Below are positions 20,124-28,477 of a stretch of DNA of 64,000 nucleotides, one piece after another. The first letter of the stretch is position 1, and each line of letters begins with the position of its first letter. A program made the position numbers and the translations under genes. The DNA is from Gammaproteobacteria bacterium (lineage in GTDB: Bacteria; Pseudomonadota; Gammaproteobacteria; Pseudomonadales; Pseudohongiellaceae), in the NCBI GenBank assembly GCA_002731775.1, contig PCCP01000046.1, positions 5,247-69,246 of the forward strand, written 5' to 3'. Under the pieces are notes generated by a model that saw nothing but the letters and a program-made list of their open reading frames with translations, did no database searches and was not told the DNA's origin.

Positions 20124-21490
20124 TAGAATTCCTCGCTCGCAGTCAAAACATTTACCACCGCATCCATCCTGGCTCCCCTTGAGCCTTTTACCAGAAATGT
20201 CACCTCCGACGATGCGATGTCTTGACATGCCCTCGTCAACTCACTCATTTCAGAAAAATGCCTGCCACCGGAGCCGAAAGCCTCCACTATAAATCGACTC
20301 TGTCCGCCAACAGCCCACAGTTTGTCTATGCCAGCCTTCGCCGCGTATTCACCAACGGCGCTGTGCGCCGACTCTGATTCCTCTCCCATTTCTTTCATGT
20401 CGCCGGCGATCAAAAACTTGAGGCCAGAACAGGAGCCGAGCACATCGATGGCGGCTCTGAATGAGCTCGGACTGGCGTTGTAGCTGTCATTTATTAAGTA
20501 GCTATTATTCACACCCACCATTGGCTGCATGCGCCCTGGTACCGGTTGTAAAGCCGCGAGCCCCGATTCGACCTGATCGAGACTTGCGCCTGCCTCGATC
20601 GCAGTTGCTGCGGCAGCCACTGAGTTCGCTACGTTGTGCACACCGAGCAATTTAATCGCAGTCCGGCGCTGGCCGATGGGTGTAATTAAATTGAAAGATA
20701 CACTTCCTCTTGCACCCAGGACGATATCACTGCAACTGTAGTCAGCATCTTCGCGCCCCTGATCGGTAGAAAACAAAACTGTGCGCCTGCTTCCCGCCCT
20801 TCGAATCCATTCGTGCACATGGGCATCATCTGCGTTTAGTATTAGTACTCCCTCAATGCCGAGTGCATCGATTATTTCCCCTTTCGCCGAGACTATGCCT
20901 TGGAGGCTGCCAAAGCCCTCAATGTGGGCAGCACTCGCGTTCGTAATCAGGGCTATATCGGGCTGTGCAAGCCCTCCGCTGAAGCTAATCTCGCCCGCAA
21001 TATTTGCTCCCATTTCAATGACAGCGTAGTCATGATTAGATTCCAGATCCAACAGGGTAAGCGGCACGCCAATCGTATTATTCAGATTGGCTTGGGTAAT
21101 AAGCGTCTCTCCTGCCGCACTCAGAATTGACCCCAACATTTCCTTAACCGTGGTTTTTCCCTGGCTTCCGGTAAGGGCGATGACCTTGGCTCGACTTCGC
21201 TTTCGATTAAGCGCCGAAATTTTACCCAGAGCCACGTGGGTATCAACCACCCTCAGGGTCGGGATTGTTGATTCAAACTCTTTACTAACAATAGCCGCGC
21301 AGGCGCCTTTCTCTGCCGCTTCATTAACGAACTCATTGCCATCGAAATTATTACCGGTCAGTGCAAGATAGAGTGACCCCCGGGCAAGCTTTCGAGTGTC
21401 TGTAGACAGGCGTGAAAACTCAAGGTCAGCGCCAATGAGTTCACCGCCAAGTTCTTCAACAAGCAAAGACAAAGTCATTGTTCCAATCAA
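20123..21490 (-). CDS. murF: UDP-MurNAc-tripeptide--D-alanyl-D-alanine ligase
   Basis: MurF adds the D-Ala-D-Ala dipeptide made by Ddl. The Mur ligase ATP loop is [38 protein letters not shown] and [16 protein letters not shown] are MurF signatures. The length of 455 residues is normal. The gene lies between murE (18-base gap) and mraY (1-base overlap). Confidence 0.97.
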   Translation of the reverse strand: MIGTMTLSLLVEELGGELIGADLEFSRLSTDTRKLARGSLYLALTGNNFDGNEFVNEAAEKGACAAIVSKEFESTIPTLRVVDTHVALGKISALNRKRSRAKVIALTGSQGKTTVKEMLGSILSAAGETLITQANLNNTIGVPLTLLDLESNHDYAVIEMGANIAGEISFSGGLAQPDIALITNASAAHIEGFGSLQGIVSAKGEIIDALGIEGVLILNADDAHVHEWIRRAGSRRTVLFSTDQGREDADYSCSDIVLGARGSVSFNLITPIGQRRTAIKLLGVHNVANSVAAAATAIEAGASLDQVESGLAALQPVPGRMQPMVGVNNSYLINDSYNASPSSFRAAIDVLGSCSGLKFLIAGDMKEMGEESESAHSAVGEYAAKAGIDKLWAVGGQSRFIVEAFGSGGRHFSEMSELTRACQDIASSEVTFLVKGSRGARMDAVVNVLTASEEF

Positions 21491-21508
21491 ATCCTTTCAG
21501 CTTCCCTG

Positions 21509-23041
21509 TTAATTTCTGCTACGTTTTTGCAAGGCCAATCGAACTTGATTGGCATCACTAAAAATCAGCTTATTGCCACCGATATCCTGATAGGTTTCAT
21601 GGCCCTTTCCCGCCACCAGGACGACATCACCGGCTCGCGCATTGCCGATGGCAAATCCAATGGCCTGCGCCCGGTCTCGCAAAACCGTCACCGCCGACTT
21701 ATTATTTATTCCGCTCAGTATGTGTTGGACTATTTCGTCGCCCTTCTCCTGCCTTGGGTTGTCATCTGCAATAATTAATCTATCGGCATATTTTTCGGCG
21801 ATCTCTCCCATCATCGGCCGCTTGCCCTTGTCCCGATTCCCACCACATCCAAAGACGCACCAGATGTTGCCGTCGAAATGATCTCTGAGGCCGCTCAGAG
21901 CACTGCGAAGCCCGTCCGGGGTGTGCGCATAATCGACCACCGCAGTAATCTCTTCACTGTTGCCGACAATTTCCATGCGGCCAGTAACGGGTTTGAGATT
22001 GGAAATTCCCCGACACAACTCATCGATTTTTACTTCCTTCCTGGCGGACAAATAGCTAATAAGTGCTGCGGTTACTGCCAGCAGATTACTAAAATTAAAA
22101 TGGCCTATGAGTTTGCCTTTAACTATCCCATTTCCAATTGGAGTACATAGTCGCGCCTCAAAACCGTGACGATTCAAACTCAATTCCTCCGCATACACCG
22201 TGGCGATCGACTTCTTGATACTGTAGGTGGAGACTTCAACTCCTTTCGCAATACTATTAATAATCGACAGAGCGTAGGGATCATCGAGATTGACGATTGC
22301 ATGCTTCAGCCCCCTCGCGGTAAACAGTTTCTTTTTGTTTTCAGCATAGGCTTCCATACTCCCGTGATAATCGAGATGATCTCGCGTCAGATTCGTAAAT
22401 ATTGCTGTTTCGAATTGAACTTTCTTCACTCGTTTTTGATGCAGACCGACGGATGAAACCTCCATCACTACGGGATCAACTCCGCCGAGTACCATTTCCG
22501 CAAGCGCCACCTGGGTAAACACGGCATCGGGTGTTGTCAGTTGGGTTTCCTTAAGAGAGCCGTAAATGCCATAGCCCAAAGTGCCAATGAGGCCGCATTT
22601 GAAATTCGCCTCGGTCAGAGCCTGGGCGATGAACTGGCTGCAGCTGGTTTTACCATTGGTTCCGGTGATTCCTATCACGGTGAGCTTTTCACTGGGGCAG
22701 GAATAAAACCGTGCGGCGATTTCACTAATTTTCGCCGGCAGGTTATCGATCGCGACAATCGGCACCTTGCGAATTACCTGTACGCCCTGCCAGTTGTCGT
22801 CAGCATCGGCCAATATAGCCGCAACACCTACATCGATGGCTTTATCGATATAGTCCCGAGCATCATGATTACGCCCAAAACAGGCCAGGAACAGGTCGCC
22901 TTTGCGTAGCAACCGGCTATCCAGCTGAACACCGGTGATCATTGTGCTGGCGGCATCGGGGATGGCATCGCTAAACTTGACCAGATCAGTTATGAGGTCG
23001 AGCAGGCTGGCGTGTGGATTCAATTGTTCTGCTGTGTTCAT
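21509..23041 (-). CDS. murE: UDP-MurNAc-L-Ala-D-Glu--meso-diaminopimelate ligase
   Basis: MurE adds the third stem residue. The ATP loop is GITGTNGKTSCSQFI. The acceptor motif DNPR (ADDNPRQEKGD) selects meso-diaminopimelate rather than lysine, so the peptidoglycan is of the Gram-negative DAP type. TTPDAV and VVDYAHTPDGL are further family signatures. The length of 510 residues is slightly above average. The start codon overlaps the ftsI stop as ATGA. Confidence 0.97.
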   Translation of the reverse strand: MNTAEQLNPHASLLDLITDLVKFSDAIPDAASTMITGVQLDSRLLRKGDLFLACFGRNHDARDYIDKAIDVGVAAILADADDNWQGVQVIRKVPIVAIDNLPAKISEIAARFYSCPSEKLTVIGITGTNGKTSCSQFIAQALTEANFKCGLIGTLGYGIYGSLKETQLTTPDAVFTQVALAEMVLGGVDPVVMEVSSVGLHQKRVKKVQFETAIFTNLTRDHLDYHGSMEAYAENKKKLFTARGLKHAIVNLDDPYALSIINSIAKGVEVSTYSIKKSIATVYAEELSLNRHGFEARLCTPIGNGIVKGKLIGHFNFSNLLAVTAALISYLSARKEVKIDELCRGISNLKPVTGRMEIVGNSEEITAVVDYAHTPDGLRSALSGLRDHFDGNIWCVFGCGGNRDKGKRPMMGEIAEKYADRLIIADDNPRQEKGDEIVQHILSGINNKSAVTVLRDRAQAIGFAIGNARAGDVVLVAGKGHETYQDIGGNKLIFSDANQVRLALQKRSRN

Positions 23042-24771
23042 GGCGACAGTGAGCTTAGCTCCCTCGAGGGGTTGGCGGGAATTTTGTCCGGCGAAACATT
23101 TAACAGGCGCATGGCGCCGGCGGCTATTCTTGAAAACACTGGGGCCGCCACTTGACCACCATAATGCTCTTCACCCTTAGGCTCATTGACTACTACTACA
23201 ATGACGAGCCTGGGATCTGAAGCCGGCACCAATCCCACGAATAAAGAGTTATGCAGATTTTCTTCATAGCCGAATTCGCCAACAACATGCGCCGTGCCGG
23301 ATTTTCCAGCCACTGAGTAGAAGGGAATGTTTGCCCCCAGTACTGCACCACCGCGACTCTTGTCCACCACAGTTTCGAGTGCAGCTAACAGCTGTCTGCT
23401 AATCGCGGCGCTCAGCACCTGCTCCCTGGGCAGGGCCGCCACACCATCCGCATCCAACTTTAACAGCGTAACCGGCTTTTTTATGCCACCGTCCGCAATA
23501 ACCGAATACGCCTGGGCGAGCTGCAGTGCCGATGCGGAAAGCCCGTATCCGTAAGACAATGTCGCCGTTCCTATTCGACTCCATCGCCGTGGATTAGGCA
23601 GTACGCCACTGCGTTCTCCAGGAAACCCGGTGCCGGTGACCTGACCAAATCCTACTCTTTCCAACAAATCTCTAATCGGTTCTGCGCCTATCTCCAGGGC
23701 AATTTTGCTGGCACCGATATTGCTGGATTTCGTAATGACTTTTTCAACGCTCAAGGTGCCATAGTTGAAAATATCTCTAATGGTGTTGCCACTGACCATC
23801 ATCCAACCCGGACTGGTCTCAATTACAGTTTCGACACTATAGATGCCGGATTCCAAAGCGGCTGCTATGGTGAAGACCTTGATTGTTGAACCGGGTTCGA
23901 AAACATCGGTGATGGCCCGGTTACGCAGCACACTGAAATCCGTCATATTGACTTTATTGTGCGGGTTATAGGAAGGCTGGTTGGCCATTGCCAGCACTTC
24001 ACCAGTCGCAACATCCAGCACTACCACCGTCGCCGATTTTGCACGCCTGGTGATAAATTCTGCCTTTAACTCTCTATAGGCCAGATTCTGCAGACGAAAA
24101 TCGATACTGAGCTCCAGTCGTTTGCCGGCACGGGCAGTCTGGATAGTATTGAGTTCCTCGATAATGCGGCCACGTCGGTCCTGCATAACCTGGCGTCGCC
24201 CCGGCACTCCGCGAAGCCAATCTTCGAAGGCCAGCTCCAGGCCTTCCTGACCCACATCATCCACATTGCTGAAACCAATCAGGTGAGCTGCCACCTCGCC
24301 CTGGGGGTAGAAGCGCTGGTATTCTTGTTGCACATGGACCCCCTCTATATCCAGGGCGAGAATGCGGTCGGCGTCGGCAGGTGGTAACCGTCTTTTCACA
24401 TAAAGAAATTCCCGGCCCGAATTCTTGGCGATGTTGCGCCCGAGTACTTCCGGGTTCAGCTCCAGCTCCAGCGCGAGTTGACGGATAGCGAAGCCATTAC
24501 CCGCAATTTCACTCGGATCGACCCACAGCGATTTAACCGGTGTACTGACCGCCAGCGGCTCACCGTTTCTATCCGTGATTAGCCCTCTATTGGCCACCAG
24601 CGGCACGGTGCGAATCGTCCTGGCATCTCCTTCCCCCTGCAAAAATTCCCGTTGCAGAATGTGCAACACTCCTACTTTCCAGCCTATGACTGATACACAG
24701 CAGAAGAGGACAAATAGCACGAGATACAATCGCCATATTGGGATGATCAAATTAGTTTGCGGGCTACTCAT
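23038..24771 (-). CDS. ftsI: Septal transpeptidase FtsI (PBP3)
   Basis: FtsI is the class B penicillin-binding protein that cross-links septal peptidoglycan made by FtsW. It has an N-terminal transmembrane anchor (about residues 14-34), a PBP dimerisation domain and a transpeptidase domain. The catalytic motifs are STIK (in EPGSTIKVFT), SSN (in TKSSNIGASK) and KSG (in AGKSGTAHVVG). The length of 577 residues is normal. The start overlaps the end of ftsL by 8 bases. The C-terminus may be trimmed by a tail protease, as in E. coli, but this cannot be seen. Confidence 0.97.
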   Translation of the reverse strand: MSSPQTNLIIPIWRLYLVLFVLFCCVSVIGWKVGVLHILQREFLQGEGDARTIRTVPLVANRGLITDRNGEPLAVSTPVKSLWVDPSEIAGNGFAIRQLALELELNPEVLGRNIAKNSGREFLYVKRRLPPADADRILALDIEGVHVQQEYQRFYPQGEVAAHLIGFSNVDDVGQEGLELAFEDWLRGVPGRRQVMQDRRGRIIEELNTIQTARAGKRLELSIDFRLQNLAYRELKAEFITRRAKSATVVVLDVATGEVLAMANQPSYNPHNKVNMTDFSVLRNRAITDVFEPGSTIKVFTIAAALESGIYSVETVIETSPGWMMVSGNTIRDIFNYGTLSVEKVITKSSNIGASKIALEIGAEPIRDLLERVGFGQVTGTGFPGERSGVLPNPRRWSRIGTATLSYGYGLSASALQLAQAYSVIADGGIKKPVTLLKLDADGVAALPREQVLSAAISRQLLAALETVVDKSRGGAVLGANIPFYSVAGKSGTAHVVGEFGYEENLHNSLFVGLVPASDPRLVIVVVVNEPKGEEHYGGQVAAPVFSRIAAGAMRLLNVSPDKIPANPSRELSSLSP

Positions 24772-25132
24772 GGCTCACCACAACGATGCTGGATGTCTCG
24801 GGCACCTGCATCTGTAATCGATCTACTGCCTTTTGCTCGATCCTTCCTTCGACACTAAATGTACTTTGTTCTATGAGTAGCTGGCCCCACTCAATCTCGA
24901 GTGCATTCGCCTGTTCGCGAAGCTCCTGTAATTCGTTGAAAGAGAAACGATTCTGATGCGTCGTATTCACCACAGATAGACCGGTGACGAGTGCTATTCC
25001 CAGCAATAGGAACAGGCCAGAGGTGGGAGGTCGGTAAATCCCGGCCCATTGCAGAATAGATGGCCGTTGACTCACTACCGGATTTCCAGATCTTTTTCTG
25101 CTGCCAGTACGCATGTGGGAGCCTTTGATCAT
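24764..25132 (-). CDS. ftsL: Cell division protein FtsL
   Basis: FtsL is a small bitopic divisome protein that pairs with FtsB through a periplasmic coiled coil. It shows a basic N-terminus, one transmembrane segment (TSGLFLLLGIALVTGLSVV) and a helical region with heptad spacing (FNELQELREQANALEIEWGQ). I chose the ATG at 25132. The in-frame ATG 18 bases upstream is immediately followed by GGGAGGT, which serves as the Shine-Dalgarno sequence for the downstream start. Identification rests on shape and on its position between rsmH and ftsI. Confidence 0.9.
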   Translation of the reverse strand: MIKGSHMRTGSRKRSGNPVVSQRPSILQWAGIYRPPTSGLFLLLGIALVTGLSVVNTTHQNRFSFNELQELREQANALEIEWGQLLIEQSTFSVEGRIEQKAVDRLQMQVPETSSIVVVSHE

Positions 25133-25180
25133 GTATTCAGTACCTCCCATAAAGCCAAGCCAGATAGCTCATGGAAAAGC

Positions 25181-26116
25181 TCAGGCAATTTTTTCAGCGA
25201 CTCGCATAACGGCGCTTCTTGCCCGCGGATTTCTGTTAATTTCACTTACACTAGCCTTGCTTGCTTTTCCGATCGATCTCAGCCGGGGATTTAACATCTC
25301 CTGCGGCACCGGCAGGTCCCTCGGATAACTATCACCGGTTGTCTGCAAGGCTATAAATTTCTTGACTATTCGGTCTTCCAGCGAATGGAAGCTGATGACC
25401 ACCAGGCGTCCGCCAATCGTCAATAAATCGAGCGCCTGATCCAGCCCTTTTTCCAACTCATCGAATTCGCTGTTGATAAATATACGTATACCCTGAAAAG
25501 CGCGTGTCGCCGGGTGCTTTGATTTTTCCCAGGCTGGGTTTGCCTGCTTGATAATCTCGGCTAACTGACCCGTAGTTGTTATCTCTCGCTCAGCTCTTTC
25601 TAGCACGATTCTTCTGGCCATGCGTCTGGAATGCCGCTCTTCCCCAAACTGATATATCACATCGGCTATAGCTGTCTCAGCCGCTGTATTTATCCATTGC
25701 GCCGCACTGATTCCCTGCCCTGGATCCATGCGCATATCCAGAGGGCCGTCGCGCAGAAAACTGAATCCTCTGCTGCCATCATCCAGTTGCGGTGAGGAAA
25801 CCCCGAGGTCAAACAGGATTCCATCTACGCTACCAAATAGTCCGCGGTTTCTTGTAATTTCGCCAAGCTCACTAAAGGGCTGGTGTATCACTTCTAACCT
25901 GTGGTCTTGCTGGCTCAACTTCAGTGCTGTCACAATCGCGTCCGGATCTCTATCCAGGGCCAATAGTCTGCCTTGGGGCTCCAGGCTTTCGAGTATTAAG
26001 GTGCTATGGCCTCCGCGCCCGAAGGTCGCATCGATAAAGGTTTTTCCTGCTTGAATCCGCAGACCTGCAATTGCCTCTTGCCTCAAAACCGATTCATGCA
26101 ATGATTTCGCTGTCAT
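25181..26116 (-). CDS. rsmH: 16S rRNA m4C1402 methyltransferase RsmH
   Basis: RsmH (MraW) makes N4-methylcytidine at position 1402 in the ribosomal P site. The SAM-binding motif is IDATFGRGGHSTLIL. DGILFDLGVSSPQLDDGSRGF, preceded by V, and ISFHSLEDRIVKKF are diagnostic. The length is about 311 residues. A GTG directly precedes the chosen ATG (26116) and could also be used. The gene sits between mraZ and ftsL in the standard dcw order. Confidence 0.97.
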   Translation of the reverse strand: MTAKSLHESVLRQEAIAGLRIQAGKTFIDATFGRGGHSTLILESLEPQGRLLALDRDPDAIVTALKLSQQDHRLEVIHQPFSELGEITRNRGLFGSVDGILFDLGVSSPQLDDGSRGFSFLRDGPLDMRMDPGQGISAAQWINTAAETAIADVIYQFGEERHSRRMARRIVLERAEREITTTGQLAEIIKQANPAWEKSKHPATRAFQGIRIFINSEFDELEKGLDQALDLLTIGGRLVVISFHSLEDRIVKKFIALQTTGDSYPRDLPVPQEMLNPRLRSIGKASKASVSEINRNPRARSAVMRVAEKIA

Positions 26117-26143
26117 CACTCAACCATCCCTACCGTGCCCCTC

Positions 26144-26599
26144 CTACAAGGACAAGGAGCGTAATTTGTCCGGTAATTCTCCGTCAGTCGTGGACTCCGT
26201 TAACCATTGATCCCGCTGTTGGTTCCATATTTCCTGATTCCAGATCTCAAGCTTTTTACCCTGACCGATCAGGCAAACATGTTTTTCCAGCTGCGCGTAT
26301 TGCCGCAATTCCTGCGGCAGCAAGATTCTGCCGCTGCTATCCAGCTCCAAATCATTGGCATGACCGATCAGCAAGTGTTTGACTCGTTGCGACATCGGAT
26401 CGAAGCTGGAGAGAGACTCTATTTGACGTTCGATCTGCTCCCACTCGGAAACAGGATAGAGCAGCAGGCAGCGATGGTTGGTGTCGATGGTAACCACAAG
26501 ATGTCCAGAGCAATGATGCTGCAATTGCTCACGGTAGCGCGCAGGCATAGCCATGCGGCCTTTCGCATCCAGATTGATGGTATTAATGCCGCGAAACAC
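26144..26599 (-). CDS. mraZ: Transcriptional regulator MraZ
   Basis: MraZ is an AbrB-fold DNA-binding protein that represses the dcw operon, including its own gene. The two half repeats are seen as FRGINTINLDAKGRMAMPARY (first residue omitted) and, later, LELDSSGRILLPQELRQYA. The length of 151 residues is standard. The start is a GTG, with AATAGGT just upstream. As first gene of the cluster it is preceded by its own operator repeats. Confidence 0.96.
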   Translation of the reverse strand: MFRGINTINLDAKGRMAMPARYREQLQHHCSGHLVVTIDTNHRCLLLYPVSEWEQIERQIESLSSFDPMSQRVKHLLIGHANDLELDSSGRILLPQELRQYAQLEKHVCLIGQGKKLEIWNQEIWNQQRDQWLTESTTDGELPDKLRSLSL

Positions 26600-26646
26600 C
26601 TATTGTCCCCATTATTATTGGATATGTATCCTTAGTCGAGGGTGAA

Positions 26647-26666
26647 ACTTCCACCAACTCCCACCA
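26647..26666 (-). promoter_or_regulatory. MraZ operator repeats upstream of mraZ
   Basis: On the coding strand two adjacent 10-base direct repeats, TGGTGGGAGT and TGGTGGAAGT, lie about 50 bases before the mraZ start. In E. coli and other bacteria MraZ binds tandem TGGGN-type repeats with 10-base periodicity in this position. The repeats sit downstream of the predicted promoter, as expected for a roadblock or occlusion repressor. Confidence 0.7.
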
Positions 26667-26702
26667 ATCGACAAAAATATCCACTTTTCGCCACAAAGAA
26701 AC

Positions 26703-26731
26703 ACTATAGGGACAGCAAAGCCCCAGCGCAA
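26703..26731 (-). promoter_or_regulatory. Predicted sigma70 promoter of the dcw cluster
   Basis: Reading toward mraZ, -35 TTGCGC (26726-26731) and -10 TATAGT (26703-26708) are separated by 17 bases, which places the transcription start near 26696. The leader would be about 100 bases and would contain the MraZ repeats. This is the likely main promoter for the dcw cluster. Confidence 0.55.
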
Positions 26732-26934
26732 GCACTATTTAATTGATTTACTTCAAGAAAAGTCGTGAACGTGTTGCTAAAAGTAAGGAACTGGTGTTGA
26801 AATGCACAGTTATTAAACCACAAATCCAGCAATAACAATTTAGTAGCAGCAAACATTAAAGTGCTTTATTAAGAGCACCTAGGATTTCTACGCCTTCGAC
26901 TAGAGAATTGTCTAATCTGATGCACAGAAATAAA
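26732..26934. other. Non-coding A+T-rich stretch between rnpB and the mraZ promoter
   Basis: About 200 bases with no credible reading frame on either strand. The composition is noticeably more A+T-rich than the flanking genes. Apart from the rnpB T-run at one end and the mraZ promoter at the other, I see no recognisable element. Confidence 0.5.
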
Positions 26935-26945
26935 AAAGAGTCAGC
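26930..26945 (-). terminator. rnpB terminator T-run after P1
   Basis: The 3' strand of the P1 helix (GCTGACTC) is followed at once by TTTTTTA. The stable P1 stem plus the T-run would act as the intrinsic terminator of rnpB. Confidence 0.6.
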
Positions 26946-27360
26946 CTGTAAGCCGGGTTCTGTCGAGGACAATTATTCATCTGCAACCTGCGTCACCACA
27001 GGCTTGTAGCGGCCTACCCGAATCCAATGCGAGCAACATTAGAGGATTCCTATTTGGCCTTGCTCCGGGTGGGGTTTACCTTGCCACGAGCTGTTACCAG
27101 TCGCGCGGTGCGCTCTTACCACACCATTTCACCCTTACCCAGCACCATGATTCCTTACCTACGTTGATAAAATCAACATCGATTAAAATCATGGGTGCCG
27201 AGCGGTATATTTTCTGTTGCACTTGCCGTGGGTTCACACCCCCCAGGCGTTACCTGGCACCCTGCTCTGTGGAGCCCGGACTTTCCTCTACCGGATTCCT
27301 CTTATATCGGATATTCGATAATAGAAGAGTGAAAGGTAGCAATTGCCCAGCTGACTCAGC
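26935..27360 (-). ncRNA. rnpB: RNase P RNA (M1 RNA)
   Basis: This is the catalytic RNA of RNase P, which matures tRNA 5' ends. On the minus strand the universally conserved core is clear: AGAGGAAAGTCCGGGCTCCA near 27290-27270, then CAGGGTGCCAGGTAACGCCT, and near the 3' end ACAGAACCCGGCTTACAGGC. The P1 helix is formed by GAGTCAGC (27357-27350) and GCTGACTC (26945-26938). A run of Ts follows immediately (26932-26937). The length of about 425 is longer than the E. coli RNA, which suggests expanded peripheral helices. The exact ends are inferred from P1. This type A RNA lies between rsmI and mraZ, as in Pseudomonas. Confidence 0.95.
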
Positions 27361-27400
27361 CCCAGACTAATTCAGGGACAGCCTGATTACAAGTCACTCC

Positions 27401-28240
27401 CTAGTCTTCAAGGGCTGCGCTGTAGAGTTGGTTTTTCCTGGCACCGGTGTACTCGCTGGCAATGGCAACCGCCCGCTTCATCGAGATATCGCGACGCAGT
27501 GTTTTTACGAGCTCAACAGCTTGTTGAAGCTTGCGCGCCTCCACCTCGAGCTCATCACAAGGAGCAGCAATGATGACGAATTCTCCCTTGCGCTGATTAC
27601 TGTCTTGCTGCAGCCAGGCCAGGCAATCCAAGCTGGTTCCGAGGAAATGGGTTTCAAATTTTTTACTGATCTCCCTGGCGACAAATAGCAATCTATCCAG
27701 CCCGAAAATCTGCTGCATGTCACCGATACTTTCCACTATGCGGTGCGGGGATTCATAAAACACCAGCGATCGAGACTCGGCGGCAAGTGCCTGCAGCCGC
27801 GCCCGCCTGGCCGCAGATTTATTCGGCAAGAATCCCTCAAATATAAATTTGTCCGTAGGCAGTCCGGCAACACTTAAGGCGGCGGTGACGGCACAGGCCC
27901 CCGGAATTGGTATTACCCGCAATCCCAGGGCCCTGGCCTGGCAGACCAACTTGTAACCCGGATCTGAAATCAGTGGCGTGCCGGCATCTGAAATCAAGGC
28001 CACGGACTCTCCCGATTGCAGCGCAGCGATTATTTTGCTACTTACCGCTTTGCCGCTGAATTCATGGTATGACAGCAGCGGCGTAGCAACCCCTATGGAC
28101 TGCATCAATTTCTTACTGTGACGAGTGTCCTCGGCCGCGATCTTGCTAACAAATCCCAAAATTTCGATTGCCCGCCTGGAAATATCGCCGAGGTTACCAA
28201 TTGGTGTTGCCACCACGTATAGTGTGCCTTTATCGGCCAT
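27401..28240 (-). CDS. rsmI: 16S rRNA 2'-O-ribose C1402 methyltransferase RsmI
   Basis: RsmI methylates the 2'-O of C1402, the same nucleotide modified by RsmH. The N-terminus TLYVVATPIGNLGDISRRA is the family signature. AEDTRHSKKLM, SLISDAGTPLISDPG (reading ALISDAGTPLISDPGYKL), IPGACAVTAAL and FYESPHRI are all present. The length of 279 residues is normal. It is transcribed toward rnpB and is divergent from lpoA. Confidence 0.96.
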   Translation of the reverse strand: MADKGTLYVVATPIGNLGDISRRAIEILGFVSKIAAEDTRHSKKLMQSIGVATPLLSYHEFSGKAVSSKIIAALQSGESVALISDAGTPLISDPGYKLVCQARALGLRVIPIPGACAVTAALSVAGLPTDKFIFEGFLPNKSAARRARLQALAAESRSLVFYESPHRIVESIGDMQQIFGLDRLLFVAREISKKFETHFLGTSLDCLAWLQQDSNQRKGEFVIIAAPCDELEVEARKLQQAVELVKTLRRDISMKRAVAIASEYTGARKNQLYSAALED

Positions 28241-28477
28241 ATAGGTTTCTCATTGCTGTTAATTACGCAACCGGATCAGCCGGTGGCTCCGTACTGGTCA
28301 AGAAAATAGCCCCCGCACTCATTAACAGAGTCTGGCACCCGGCTTATTCTGCGAATAAATTGCCGTTCCTCACAATCTGTATTAATCTTTTTAGCGGTGC
28401 GCTGATTTGTCCAGGTCATTCGCCTGGTACAAAGCCCTCAACCACCGACGACTCCACGACAAGGCAACGGAATCATC

